Source: Vibrio tubiashii ATCC 19109 (lineage in GTDB: Bacteria; Pseudomonadota; Gammaproteobacteria; Enterobacterales; Vibrionaceae). From it: a stretch of DNA of 64,000 nt. Under the pieces are notes generated by a model. It ran no database searches. It had not been told where the DNA came from and was given only the letters and a program-made list of their open reading frames with translations. The translations under genes were made by a program, and so were the position numbers. Positions 17,466 to 25,545 of this stretch are shown in pieces. The stretch lies in the NCBI RefSeq assembly GCF_000772105.1, contig NZ_CP009354.1, forward strand, positions 1,736,001 to 1,800,000, given 5' to 3'. Position 1 is the first letter of the stretch; every line of letters begins with the position of its first letter.

Positions 17466-17504
17466 AAGGTCGAAGTAATACCGGTTTTATGATCACTTCG
17501 ACTT
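17466..17504 (-). terminator. Terminator after the aromatic amino acid permease
   Basis: AAGTCGAAGT and ACTTCGACCTT (minus strand) pair around an 18-base loop and are followed by TTTTTG. Confidence 0.65.
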
Positions 17505-17519
17505 CACCTTAGAGCTTCA

Positions 17520-18782
17520 TTAGCCTAAAAATTTGGGCAATGAATCCGTTAAGGTCATGATGTGAATAATGATGACACTGACGCCAAACACTCCAACGAC
17601 AATAAGCGACCACTTTCCTCCAATGGCTCTGTAGTCGTTGTGGCTAGAAGGCAAATTGTCTGCCTTATTCAGATTGCTTTGCCTAGATTTTCGGACTAAC
17701 AACGCTGGGATGATGCACGCCCAAATCGCCGCCGCTGATGCCGCAAAACCAATTGCGACGAGAAAGCCAAAGGGGAGTAACAATGAAAATACTAGTGGTG
17801 GTAAAAAGGTCACTGACCAAGTTTTTAATCGGCCTCTCTTGTTATCTTTAAAATTGAAAACGTCCGCTAAAAAATCGAATACCCCAAGTCCGACACCAAC
17901 GAAACTCGATAAAATTGCAGCTGCAGAGAAAGCGCTAATCACATTAGATACAAATTCAGTTGGTATTACACCACTTAAGCTGCTGAGTAAGACGTTGATA
18001 TCGCCTTCCTTTTCAATAATTTCTCCAAAGTGCATTCTTGGTAGGTTGCCGTAGATACTAACTAACCATATTGCATATATGAAAAAAGAAATAGCCGTCC
18101 CACCAACGATTGCTTTTTGCGCCTTCCGTTCATCCCGGTAGTAATCTCGCATGGTCGACACGGTATGATGATAACCAAATGAGGCTAACGCTACAGGAAA
18201 CAAAGCAAACATAAACTTACCTTGCTCTAAATTGACATCTCTCCACATTCCATTTAAGTCGATATTGAATACAAGCCCACTAATGCCAAATACAAAGCTA
18301 GCGACCATAAACAACATTAAAACGATTGAAAACTTGTCAACCACACGCGTTGAGTGCCATACAAAAAAAGAAAATATCGCAACAAATAATATAGAAGCAA
18401 ACTTTGGATCTAATCCCATGTATTGATTTATTATAAGACCCGATGAAGTTATATATGCATAGAGTAAAATCCCCCCGACAAAATAAATCATTATGTTGTT
18501 GAAGCAGCTAACTGGTTTACCTAGCAAATCTGTTGTAATCGAATCAAACGAAGACTTATAGGGATAGTTTTTTAACACTTCCAATAGAAAGCACCCGCTC
18601 AACGTCATTATTAGCATGGTTACCGCCAGTATAAACAAGGTCCACGCTATCCAAGCCCCTGCTCCCGCACTAGGTAAACCAAGCATTCCTGCGCCAACAC
18701 ATACACATGCAATGATGCAAGAACCACCAAGGGTCGAAGTCGATTTTTTTCTTAGAGAAAGATTTTGTTTCACAGTATCCAT
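17520..18782 (-). CDS. HAAAP-family aromatic amino acid permease (TnaB/Mtr/TyrP type)
   Basis: 420-residue inner-membrane proton symporter with about 11 hydrophobic segments. The N-terminus LGGSCIIACVCVGAGMLGLPSAG is the glycine-rich first helix typical of Mtr, TnaB and TyrP, and later motifs include SFGYHHTVSTMRDYY and SFVGVGLGVFDFLADVF. It probably imports tryptophan or tyrosine. Unlike E. coli, where tnaB follows tnaA, here it lies 3.5 kb away with two other transcription units between them, on the same strand. The exact substrate cannot be read. Confidence 0.85.
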   Translation of the reverse strand: MDTVKQNLSLRKKSTSTLGGSCIIACVCVGAGMLGLPSAGAGAWIAWTLFILAVTMLIMTLSGCFLLEVLKNYPYKSSFDSITTDLLGKPVSCFNNIMIYFVGGILLYAYITSSGLIINQYMGLDPKFASILFVAIFSFFVWHSTRVVDKFSIVLMLFMVASFVFGISGLVFNIDLNGMWRDVNLEQGKFMFALFPVALASFGYHHTVSTMRDYYRDERKAQKAIVGGTAISFFIYAIWLVSIYGNLPRMHFGEIIEKEGDINVLLSSLSGVIPTEFVSNVISAFSAAAILSSFVGVGLGVFDFLADVFNFKDNKRGRLKTWSVTFLPPLVFSLLLPFGFLVAIGFAASAAAIWACIIPALLVRKSRQSNLNKADNLPSSHNDYRAIGGKWSLIVVGVFGVSVIIIHIMTLTDSLPKFLG

Positions 18783-18851
18783 ATGTTATTAACCTTGTAG
18801 AAGTTATGGTTTAATTCGCCTTTATGTTATTAGAAATAGTCTTCTGAAATA

Positions 18852-18881
18852 TAAAAAGCGCCAGAGTCGTAACCCTAGCGC
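18852..18881 (-). terminator. Terminator after the ParB-like gene
   Basis: On the minus strand GCGCTAGGGT and ACTCTGGCGC form a 10-bp stem (two G-U pairs) with loop TACG, followed by TTTTTAT. Confidence 0.75.
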
Positions 18882-18948
18882 CAATTATTACAATAATTTT
18901 AATAATTAGTTTTAAATTAACATTCTACGATTTATAAAATATTATTGT

Positions 18949-19566
18949 TTACTCCCAAGCCTCTGAAAAGTCTTGATCTTTAAATGCGGCTGCTAAGCCT
19001 GTCACTTGCTGCATTCGTAATACCTCATCGCGATCCATTCCAAGTTCACGGCATATTTTCTCGTTACTCCACTCTAGCTCTCTCAATTGCATAACAAGGT
19101 TCGCGGTTAACTCGACTTGATGTGTTCCACGAGCAACATTGTGTCGTACTGAAGTAGACATACTCTTTTCTTCAGATTTATTCATCACAATCGCAGGGAC
19201 GTATCCTGATATAGGTTGTAACTCTGAGTTTGATTTGATCAATTCGAATCGATGGAATCCATCAATTAACACGTATTGGTCACAACCCGAGATTTGATTT
19301 ACGATAACCGGCATTGTTAGGCCATCTTGTTGAATAGAATGTTTAAGTAACCGATTTTCCGGTGAAGCCATCTTGTTTGGATTGTAGTGGTTTGCCGATA
19401 TCATCTCTAATTTCAGCATCTGTACATTGCAAACTGGGGGGAGATTTGGGTTCAATTTACACAATAAGTGGGTAACTTGATTATATAAAGCGACAGAAGC
19501 ATCCAGATGCCCAACGTCTTTTAACCCATCTGAACTAAGCAGTGACATAACAAACTTACTTTCCAT
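18949..19566 (-). CDS. ParB/sulfiredoxin-fold protein, IbrB/YbdM-like
   Basis: 205 residues from the ATG at 19566, which has GGAGG five bases upstream; the open frame continues to 19665 but would overlap the previous gene by 110 bp. The central ParB N-terminal/Srx-type domain shows NPNKMASPENRLLKHSIQQDG, the nucleotide-site-like motif QYVLIDGFHRFELI, and a C-terminal helical region (ELEWSNEKICRELGMDRDEVL) like the ParB HTH. It overlaps the PAPS-reductase-like gene by 11 bp. The same two-gene order is known as ibrA-ibrB and ybdN-ybdM in E. coli. The function is not established; some work linked IbrAB to activation of surface-protein genes. Confidence 0.75.
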   Translation of the reverse strand: MESKFVMSLLSSDGLKDVGHLDASVALYNQVTHLLCKLNPNLPPVCNVQMLKLEMISANHYNPNKMASPENRLLKHSIQQDGLTMPVIVNQISGCDQYVLIDGFHRFELIKSNSELQPISGYVPAIVMNKSEEKSMSTSVRHNVARGTHQVELTANLVMQLRELEWSNEKICRELGMDRDEVLRMQQVTGLAAAFKDQDFSEAWE

Positions 19567-20803
19567 CAAAGCCTCCATGTCCGACATAATCGTTGTACAA
19601 AGAATGGTATTGCTGAGCAACCGCTTTGTTGTAGCCAAATGAAAGGCCTCTGCACCAATAATCATTCTTTATCAGAACTTTGCATATCCTCCTCCAACTC
19701 GGGACTTGTTTTTTTGCCTCTAACTTAAAATCGGCGAAATCAGGAATACGTCGAATCCCTTTATGGTGTCCGTTGCGGCGCCACCATTGAAGGAATTTAT
19801 AGATGCGCTCACGGTAATGCTTCTCGACATGCGGAGGCATAGTACTGAGTAGATGTTTACTATATTGACGATAGGTAAATCCGGGAGGCAGTTTAAAACG
19901 ATAGTAACCAACGATACGTCCCTGCTCTTTCGAATACCTCGCACCGAAGTTACACCCTTCAACGCGATCAACCAGCTTTTGCCAAGTGTCTGGCTCTAGA
20001 ATTTGATAGAGCCAGAGCCCTTTGCGCTGTTCATCGCCAAACGGTTGGCAAAGGCGCTGCTGAGAAATAGAGACACCAGCTTTGTGCATCAGATCGTAGA
20101 CTTTGTTGTAATCCCATTGCCTACGGCCATTCGCAATCCATATATCTCGCGTTTTCCAGTCGTATATAGGGTAAGCCATGTAGACATCTTGCTGCATTTT
20201 CGTCGTCCACGGTAAATGATGGAATTTGTCTTTATATTGATTTTTAATTGTGTTGTAGCGATTCAAGGATTCATCAGCTCTTAATCCAATTAGCACTGCA
20301 ATCTTTGTTTGTTTTTGTTGTTGATACCAGTGTGCGAAATCAAACACAAAATCCTCAAACTCCATTCCAGGGTAGAAAAAAGAGAACTCGTTTGGGTCGT
20401 TAAATACCCCAAACACATCAGGCAGTTTACGCACCCAATTCACCTTTTTCCTTTCGTCCCAACACACCCACTTGGGCTCGAACTGAGATACCGAATTGCG
20501 CAAACCAATAGGTAGGCAGATCCAGTATGGGCGAATCTTATTGGTCGCGACCATACGCTCTATAAATCCCTCGGTTTCCTTATATTGAGCTTCAAAATCA
20601 ACAATTAATGTGTCAACTGGCAGTCGGTCTCTGCGCTGAGCTTCTTCAATGGCAAGATTAAGTAACACTCCTGAATCCTTTCCACCCGAGAAGGAGACAT
20701 AGAGGTGTTCAAAATGGTCATAGATATATGAAATCCGCTCTTGCGCCGCGAGCATGACATCTTTACCGAGCAGAGACTTTTTACGACTTCGTTGCCGAAC
20801 CAT
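19556..20803 (-). CDS. PAPS-reductase-fold protein (DUF3440), IbrA/YbdN-like
   Basis: 415 residues with ribosome site AGGAAAGG. An N-terminal adenine-nucleotide alpha-hydrolase (PP-loop) domain has the loop SFSGGKDSGVLL (Ser39-Ser44). Further family segments are DTLIVDFEAQYKETEGFI, IGLRADESLNRY, YPIYDWKTRDIWI and SQQRLCQPFGDEQRKGLW. The C-terminal half, with WWRRNGHHKGIRRIPDF, matches the DUF3440 extension of YbdN. PP-loop proteins adenylate or transfer sulfur; related DndC acts in DNA phosphorothioation, but there is no dnd cluster here. It is translationally coupled to the ParB-like gene. Confidence 0.8.
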   Translation of the reverse strand: MVRQRSRKKSLLGKDVMLAAQERISYIYDHFEHLYVSFSGGKDSGVLLNLAIEEAQRRDRLPVDTLIVDFEAQYKETEGFIERMVATNKIRPYWICLPIGLRNSVSQFEPKWVCWDERKKVNWVRKLPDVFGVFNDPNEFSFFYPGMEFEDFVFDFAHWYQQQKQTKIAVLIGLRADESLNRYNTIKNQYKDKFHHLPWTTKMQQDVYMAYPIYDWKTRDIWIANGRRQWDYNKVYDLMHKAGVSISQQRLCQPFGDEQRKGLWLYQILEPDTWQKLVDRVEGCNFGARYSKEQGRIVGYYRFKLPPGFTYRQYSKHLLSTMPPHVEKHYRERIYKFLQWWRRNGHHKGIRRIPDFADFKLEAKKQVPSWRRICKVLIKNDYWCRGLSFGYNKAVAQQYHSLYNDYVGHGGFDGK

Positions 20804-21004
20804 ATTCCTTTCCTCATTTAGTTAATGAAACTAGGTTTATGCTTTCGAAAATAGGCAATCTAAATTGTGTTGGCTGTGATATTCAGAATTGAATCAACGA
20901 TAAGCCTTTTAAAGGCTAAAAGACTTAATACTATATTTTTATTCATTAACTATTATTTATCATAGAGTAAGATCAATTAAAGATAAGTAATGATTAATTT
21001 AATA
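20804..21004. other. Intergenic leader region upstream of the ibrA-like gene
   Basis: About 200 bp of very AT-rich sequence holding the promoter of the minus-strand PAPS-reductase/ParB operon and perhaps the start of the adjacent RNA candidate. No single promoter could be assigned. Confidence 0.4.
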
Positions 21005-21185
21005 CCGTTTCACTCGAATGGCGCGGTAGGTTAAACGGGTGAAGTGAATTCTTTGCTCACTCCGGCGTCTCGAACATTGGCTAGGTTTTCACTTCACATC
21101 TTCACTTTCCAACATGCTAGCTACTTCTAGCTATACTTCACTTCGCTGTGTTTTGGGGTGACTACTACAAGTCACCCCACTTTTT
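21005..21185 (+). ncRNA. Candidate structured small RNA
   Basis: No supported ORF lies here, but strong structure does. GTGAAGTGAA (21039-21048) can pair with TTCACTTCAC (21088-21097), TAGCTACTTCTAGCTA forms a small hairpin, and the end is a clear terminator (21155-21185). CTTCAC recurs four times in single-stranded-looking positions, as in regulatory RNAs with repeated seeds. No known Vibrio sRNA family (Qrr, Spot 42, CsrB, RyhB) was recognised. The 5' end is a guess. Confidence 0.4.
21155..21185 (+). terminator. Strong terminator of the candidate RNA
   Basis: GGGGTGACT and AGTCACCCC form a nine-base-pair stem with a short loop and are followed by ACTTTTT. No coding gene lies immediately upstream, which is the main reason to suspect a noncoding transcript. 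Confidence 0.8.
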
Positions 21186-21515
21186 AAATTTCAGATACAC
21201 AAGTAGCCAGCGCCTTACCATTCAAACAAACCAATCGATGTTTGGTATCTATTGCTCATATTTCATTCCCACCTGTGACTTTACATATGTGTTTTTGTTC
21301 AGAAACCTGACCAAGTGAGGCGAGAATATTTAAGCGGCGTACTACAAACAACTAATTGCTTTTAATTTATTAATTTTAAATCATAAAAATCATGCACTTA
21401 AAAATAATTTATCATTAATAATTTTGTAAGCTCTAGGGAGTTCTGCAGAGTGCAAGTATTAAGATTATTTGATAGGATGCGCTTCCTAAGAGTTCCAACT
21501 GTTACTGAGCTACCC

Positions 21516-21710
21516 ATGAACCGTAAAAAGAAGATCAACCAGATCCTGAAAGCCAAACAAAAAAAGATGAATTCTAAGTTGCACAAGAGCAACAAGCCTC
21601 GCTACATCTCTAAAGCAGAGCGAGCGAAAATGGAGGAAGAAGAGCAGAGCCAGCAGCAGGTTGAAGCTACTGAAGTAGCCGAAGAGCAACCTGAGGACAA
21701 TGATAAGTAA
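21516..21710 (+). CDS. DUF2986 family small basic protein
   Basis: 64 residues from ATG 21516, beginning MNRKKKINQILKAKQKKM, the signature of DUF2986. The frame is open back to 21450, but the added 22 residues are unlike the family. The N-terminal half is strongly basic, the C-terminal half acidic and glutamine-rich. The ribosome site is weak. Such proteins are common in marine gammaproteobacteria; the function is unknown, though the charge suggests RNA or ribosome contact. Confidence 0.8.
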   Translation: MNRKKKINQILKAKQKKMNSKLHKSNKPRYISKAERAKMEEEEQSQQQVEATEVAEEQPEDNDK

Positions 21711-21735
21711 CTAGCTTTACTCCATAGACAAACGC

Positions 21736-21774
21736 AAAAAGCGCCAGCCGAGTTAACCTCGACTGGCGCTTTTT
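21736..21774. terminator. Bidirectional terminator
   Basis: AAAAAGCGCCAG and CTGGCGCTTTTT form a long stem extended by CCGAG/CTCG. It serves both the DUF2986 gene and the convergent 61-aa gene. Confidence 0.9.
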
Positions 21775-21801
21775 AGAATCCAGCTTATCTATTTAATATA
21801 T

Positions 21802-21987
21802 TTAGTCGTAGCTACCGTCAAATGAGACCAGTTTAATTTCTAGCTGCGCACCAAAATAACTTAAGGCAAGTTTAGGATCTTTATTTTCAGACACTTTCTT
21901 ACCAAGAGTTTCTAATAGTTCAGCCATAAAGTCTTTAACTGGCTGTTCTGCATCTGCCAAATGTTCTTCTAAATTGTGATTTTTCAT
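21802..21987 (-). CDS. Small protein of unknown function (61 aa)
   Basis: 61-residue acidic, helical protein (HLADAEQPVKDFMAELLETLG, then ALSYFGAQLEIKLVSFDGSYD). It lies between a bidirectional terminator and the divergent hydrolase gene, a position a real gene would occupy. The ribosome site is poor (GGGTAAAT). No domain recognised. Confidence 0.55.
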   Translation of the reverse strand: MKNHNLEEHLADAEQPVKDFMAELLETLGKKVSENKDPKLALSYFGAQLEIKLVSFDGSYD

Positions 21988-22057
21988 TATTTACCCAGCC
22001 ATAACGTTATCAATCAATCGTTTATAGTTGAGTCCTTATTCAACAGAGGACACAAAA

Positions 22058-22894
22058 ATGGAAACTATAAAAACGATCTTAAATGGCAACCACTATCGCT
22101 ATTCTTTTCACCACTGCCCGGGCTCGGATCAGTATGCGATATTTTTATTAGGAGCACTGCAAGATATAGAGAGCGTAGATTCGTTTTCGAAACACTTCGC
22201 GACTAAACTCAATTGCATTACCGTCGAAGTTCCTGGCACTGGTCATACAGAAAACCTTGAATCAACGATCAGTATTCGTACTCAAGCGATGATGCTGCTC
22301 GATTTAATTGATTATCTAGGCGTCAACAGCGCGCATATTATCGGCTTTTCTTACGCAACAGCCGTTGCTGTAGAACTTTGCGATATCTGGCCGAATGTGC
22401 TCACTATGTCGATATGTGGTGGCGTCCCTGGCATCCCCTCTTCAGGACGCTTAGCAACGAAAAAAATGATCGCTGCAGCCATGGACAACCCACATAGTTT
22501 CGCTAAGTCATTCACCGAATCGCTTACCGTGAGTAATAACGATATTCCAAGGAATAAAGCCATCATTAAAGCGACAGTGCGAAATATTACCAACATGGCT
22601 CAGGATAGGATCGATATCTTCTTCGAAAACTCAGTGAGGTTACTGGTTCACACCCCTACCAATATCGGAAATATCTCCGTACCATGCACCGTTTGTGTCG
22701 GTGAATACGATCCCTATGTCACCAAAGAAACTGCTGGCAAATTTGCTAGCCAGTTAAAAAATGGCCGACTCGTTGTCATTAAAAACGCCGATCATTTGGT
22801 GCATTTGCAGCATCCCGACAAAGTCGCTACCGCAATGCTCGCTCAAGCGAATGCCTCAATAGAGTTACAACACACGCTTGCTGCATTGACCTAA
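22058..22894 (+). CDS. Alpha/beta hydrolase-fold protein
   Basis: 278 residues from ATG 22058 with AGAGGA upstream; a start at 22028 has no ribosome site. The catalytic triad is visible: nucleophile Ser in IIGFSYATA (after strand VNSAHI), Asp in VCVGEYDPYV and His in NADHLVHL. The oxyanion region is LLGALQDIESV rather than the usual HG motif. The overall arrangement, including the cap and a C-terminal EYDPYVTKETAGKF, resembles RhlA, which makes hydroxyalkanoyloxy-alkanoates, though sequence identity looks low. A lipase or thioesterase is equally possible. No signal peptide, so cytoplasmic. Followed by a strong terminator. Confidence 0.7.
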   Translation: METIKTILNGNHYRYSFHHCPGSDQYAIFLLGALQDIESVDSFSKHFATKLNCITVEVPGTGHTENLESTISIRTQAMMLLDLIDYLGVNSAHIIGFSYATAVAVELCDIWPNVLTMSICGGVPGIPSSGRLATKKMIAAAMDNPHSFAKSFTESLTVSNNDIPRNKAIIKATVRNITNMAQDRIDIFFENSVRLLVHTPTNIGNISVPCTVCVGEYDPYVTKETAGKFASQLKNGRLVVIKNADHLVHLQHPDKVATAMLAQANASIELQHTLAALT

Positions 22895-22928
22895 ATAATA
22901 CAGGGATATTGTTAGATTTTAGCTAAGC

Positions 22929-22970
22929 ATAATCAACTCAAGGCGCTGTGCAATTTGAGTTGATTATTTT
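22929..22970 (+). terminator. Terminator after the hydrolase gene
   Basis: ATAATCAACTCAA and TTGAGTTGATTAT form a perfect 13-bp stem around a 13-base loop and run into TTT. Confidence 0.75.
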
Positions 22971-22982
22971 CACTCGACGCAC

Positions 22983-23879
22983 CTAGATCACATTTTGTAT
23001 GTAAATCTTTGATAAAGTAGTTAGTATTTCTACTGCGCGTTTCTTGCATTCCCCACTAAGTGGGCGCAATGCTTCTACGATCAACGAATCTCTGATGTGC
23101 TGAGCTTGTCTTAAATGGTGGAACTGAGGAAACTGGCGCATTTCACTGGTAAAGTTAACGTGCGAGTTTAATTCAAAGCCTAACTTAACTCTAAAGCCAA
23201 TTGCAACTGAATAATCGCGTACTTTATGCACATCTTCTAGTTGTAGATACTGATAATCAGACAGGCCAAGTACCCGAGCAATCACTTCAACGGGGATCTG
23301 GTGCTCTAACCTAAACCGTTTAACTGTAATGGCGACTGAGCGGTAGTAGTCAATGGCAAACGCATTAATGTCGAGGACTTTGGGAGGCAGGAGCTCATTA
23401 TAATGAATGTTTGGATCAATTTGAGATTGGGTTTCTTGTCTGAATGCCGCAAATTTTTCACGATCCGCACAATCCATTAGATTGGTTACAAGATCGAGAT
23501 ACAACTCAAACTGCTCTGTAGGTAGTCGACCAATGCAGTATAGGGCTTCAATGGCTTTATCATCCATACCACGATAAAACTCGCGCATTTTTACCGCATA
23601 GTAAAAGCTCGTCATTGGAACCATCATTACCCACGACATAGCAGCGACCATGTGTATAGGTCGGATTGAGCGATAGCTCTGCTGCATGTAGCGTTTTAGA
23701 GTAGAGTTGTTTATTCCAGTGACTCGTTGTTCTAGATCGCGGAATGACATGCCTTGAGCGCGACGAACAAACGACATTGATACTGCCATATCAGTATCAA
23801 TTGTTTCTAGAAGTGAATCCAACATTTGGATCTTCTCTTCCGAAACAGAAATCGTCACCTGATCGGCACTATTGAACAT
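22983..23879 (-). CDS. Double helix-turn-helix protein of unknown function
   Basis: 298 residues without signal peptide or membrane segments. Two HTH-like regions are visible. One is near residues 38-65 (FVRRAQGMSFRDLEQRVTG, then NNSTLKRYMQQS). The other is near 185-215 (VKRFRLEHQIPVEVIARVLG, then SDYQYLQLED), which reads like a Cro/C1-type HTH. The middle is helical. It is probably a DNA-binding regulator. A long AT-rich upstream region (23880-24037) separates it from the NYN gene. I do not recognise a named family. Confidence 0.5.
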   Translation of the reverse strand: MFNSADQVTISVSEEKIQMLDSLLETIDTDMAVSMSFVRRAQGMSFRDLEQRVTGINNSTLKRYMQQSYRSIRPIHMVAAMSWVMMVPMTSFYYAVKMREFYRGMDDKAIEALYCIGRLPTEQFELYLDLVTNLMDCADREKFAAFRQETQSQIDPNIHYNELLPPKVLDINAFAIDYYRSVAITVKRFRLEHQIPVEVIARVLGLSDYQYLQLEDVHKVRDYSVAIGFRVKLGFELNSHVNFTSEMRQFPQFHHLRQAQHIRDSLIVEALRPLSGECKKRAVEILTTLSKIYIQNVI

Positions 23880-24037
23880 ACAACCCCATCAAACCTACAT
23901 TAGAAATAGTGTGCTCACTCTAACATATCATGCCGGATTTTTGAACAATTAAGCATTTTATTTCAGTGTAAGTATTTGTATATGCTTACTTTTTCAATAT
24001 GCCATATCGGAAAAGTCGAACATAGTAGTGTGATGGA

Positions 24038-24517
24038 TTAACGAGTTATTAGCAGTGATTCCTCGATCGGTATGTACTTATCACTCACATCAATAAGGGC
24101 TTGAGCCGTTAAACCAGGCACACCATAGACATCAACCCTAGTACCAAATCGTTTTTGAATTCGGTCGACTAACAGCTCGAAGTCTCCATCACCGGAGAGA
24201 AGTATGACGCGATCCACCTTTGATGCCGCTTCATAGACGTCTAAGGCTATACCTACGTCCCAATCCCCTTTGGAACTGCCATCATGTCGCTGAATATAAG
24301 GTTTGAGTTTAACGTTAAAGCCGATACCACGCAGGATGTGGTGAAATTGACGTTGTTTTGGGTCATGAGAGGCAATCGCATAAGCATTAGCTTCTACGAC
24401 TTGCTGACCTTCAGTCGCGATGTACCAAAACTGGTTGTAATCAAAATTCGCTCGATACTTATCTCTAGTGGTGTAATAGATGTTCTGAACATCGACAAAA
24501 ATCGCGATTTTTTCCAT
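24038..24517 (-). CDS. NYN-domain (LabA/DUF88-like) putative ribonuclease
   Basis: 159 residues forming a complete NYN/PIN-like domain: FVDVQNIYYTT at the start with the first conserved Asp and Asn, SKGDWDVGIALDVY in the middle, and LLSGDGDFELLVDRIQKRFG carrying the acidic residues of the metal site. Such proteins are predicted metal-dependent RNases. It is isolated, with no toxin-antitoxin partner next to it, so a housekeeping RNA-processing role is more likely than a toxin. Confidence 0.8.
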   Translation of the reverse strand: MEKIAIFVDVQNIYYTTRDKYRANFDYNQFWYIATEGQQVVEANAYAIASHDPKQRQFHHILRGIGFNVKLKPYIQRHDGSSKGDWDVGIALDVYEAASKVDRVILLSGDGDFELLVDRIQKRFGTRVDVYGVPGLTAQALIDVSDKYIPIEESLLITR

Positions 24518-24585
24518 GATTGATTACCTTAGTTTCGACGCCGAGACTTTATCAGATGCCCAACGGAATTTCAGCAAATACTAAA

Positions 24586-24618
24586 AGACCTGATGTCATT
24601 CAGCATGGTATCAGGTCT
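24586..24618 (-). terminator. Terminator of the nitrite assimilation operon
   Basis: AGACCTGAT and ATCAGGTCT pair around a 15-base loop and the minus strand continues TTTTAG. It lies just after the methyltransferase gene. Confidence 0.7.
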
Positions 24619-24646
24619 AAATCATCATCTAGCTAGGATTGGGGTA

Positions 24647-25405
24647 TTAGTTAAACCACTTCAGTTTATCGTGCAAAGAGGTCACGCTACCGACAACAAT
24701 TAATGCTGGGCTAACCGCCTCTTTTGCCATGTTTGGCAAATCTTTCAGCGCTCCTGTAAATACCCTTTGTTCACGTCGGGTGCCATTTTCAATAATGGCG
24801 CACGACATAGTCGAATCTAGCCCAGTTTCCAGCAATTTTTCAGTGATGTAACCGCTTTGCTTTAAGCCCATGTAGAACACGAGTGTGTTATTAGACTGAG
24901 CTAAAGAGTGCCATTCGATTTCACGGCCATCTTTTTGCACATGACCCGTAATGAACTGAACACTTTGCGCATGACCGCGATGTGTTAATGGGATCCCCGC
25001 ATAAGCCGTCGCGCCCGCAGCAGCAGTAATACCAGGGACAACTTCAAAGCGAATGCCATGTTCGGCAAGCTCTTCTAGCTCTTCTCCGCCACGACCAAAA
25101 ATGAACGAATCTCCGCCTTTTAGACGGACAACCTTTTTGCCTTGCTGCGCTTTCTCAACCAGAATCTGATTAATTTGTTCTTGAGGAACACAGTGGAAAT
25201 CTAACTTTTTCCCCACGTAAATCATTTCGGCATCGCTATTGGCTAACGCCAGAATCTCTGGAGAGACTAGACGGTCATAGACCACAACTTCTGCTTGTTG
25301 AATCACTCGATAGCCTTTCACTGTTAGTAGATCTGGGTCGCCTGGCCCAGCACCAACTAATGAAACAAAACCAAGGTTTGATGGAGAGATGGGAGTCATG
25401 CTCAT
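24647..25405 (-). CDS. cobA: Uroporphyrinogen-III C-methyltransferase (SUMT)
   Basis: Transfers two methyl groups from SAM to uroporphyrinogen III, giving precorrin-2 for siroheme, the cofactor of nitrite reductase. 252 residues from ATG 25405 (a longer frame starts with TTG at 25420). Motifs: [66 protein letters not shown]. It is the stand-alone SUMT, lacking the CysG dehydrogenase/ferrochelatase domain. Placement after nirB-nirD-nirC supports supplying siroheme to NirB. Confidence 0.9.
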   Translation of the reverse strand: MSMTPISPSNLGFVSLVGAGPGDPDLLTVKGYRVIQQAEVVVYDRLVSPEILALANSDAEMIYVGKKLDFHCVPQEQINQILVEKAQQGKKVVRLKGGDSFIFGRGGEELEELAEHGIRFEVVPGITAAAGATAYAGIPLTHRGHAQSVQFITGHVQKDGREIEWHSLAQSNNTLVFYMGLKQSGYITEKLLETGLDSTMSCAIIENGTRREQRVFTGALKDLPNMAKEAVSPALIVVGSVTSLHDKLKWFN

Positions 25406-25513
25406 AGCTATGCCTATCAACGTAAATTTGGATATAAAGAGTAGTACTCAACGACTACGTAAAATGAATGTGTACTTTTTATATTCAAATCAAGACTGTA
25501 TTTGATGGTTAGG

Positions 25514-25537
25514 AGCCCCACGTGACAACGTGGGGCT
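25514..25537 (-). other. Strong intercistronic hairpin between nirC and cobA
   Basis: AGCCCCACGT and ACGTGGGGCT form a perfect 10-bp stem with a four-base loop. There is no T-run on the minus strand, so it is more likely an mRNA-stabilising or processing structure than a full terminator. Confidence 0.6.
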
Positions 25538-25545
25538 GTAAATCA

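Noticed and set aside
19567..19665. Upstream extension of the ParB-like gene
   Set aside because: It would overlap the PAPS-reductase gene by 110 bp, and the best ribosome site (GGAGG) precedes the ATG at 19566.
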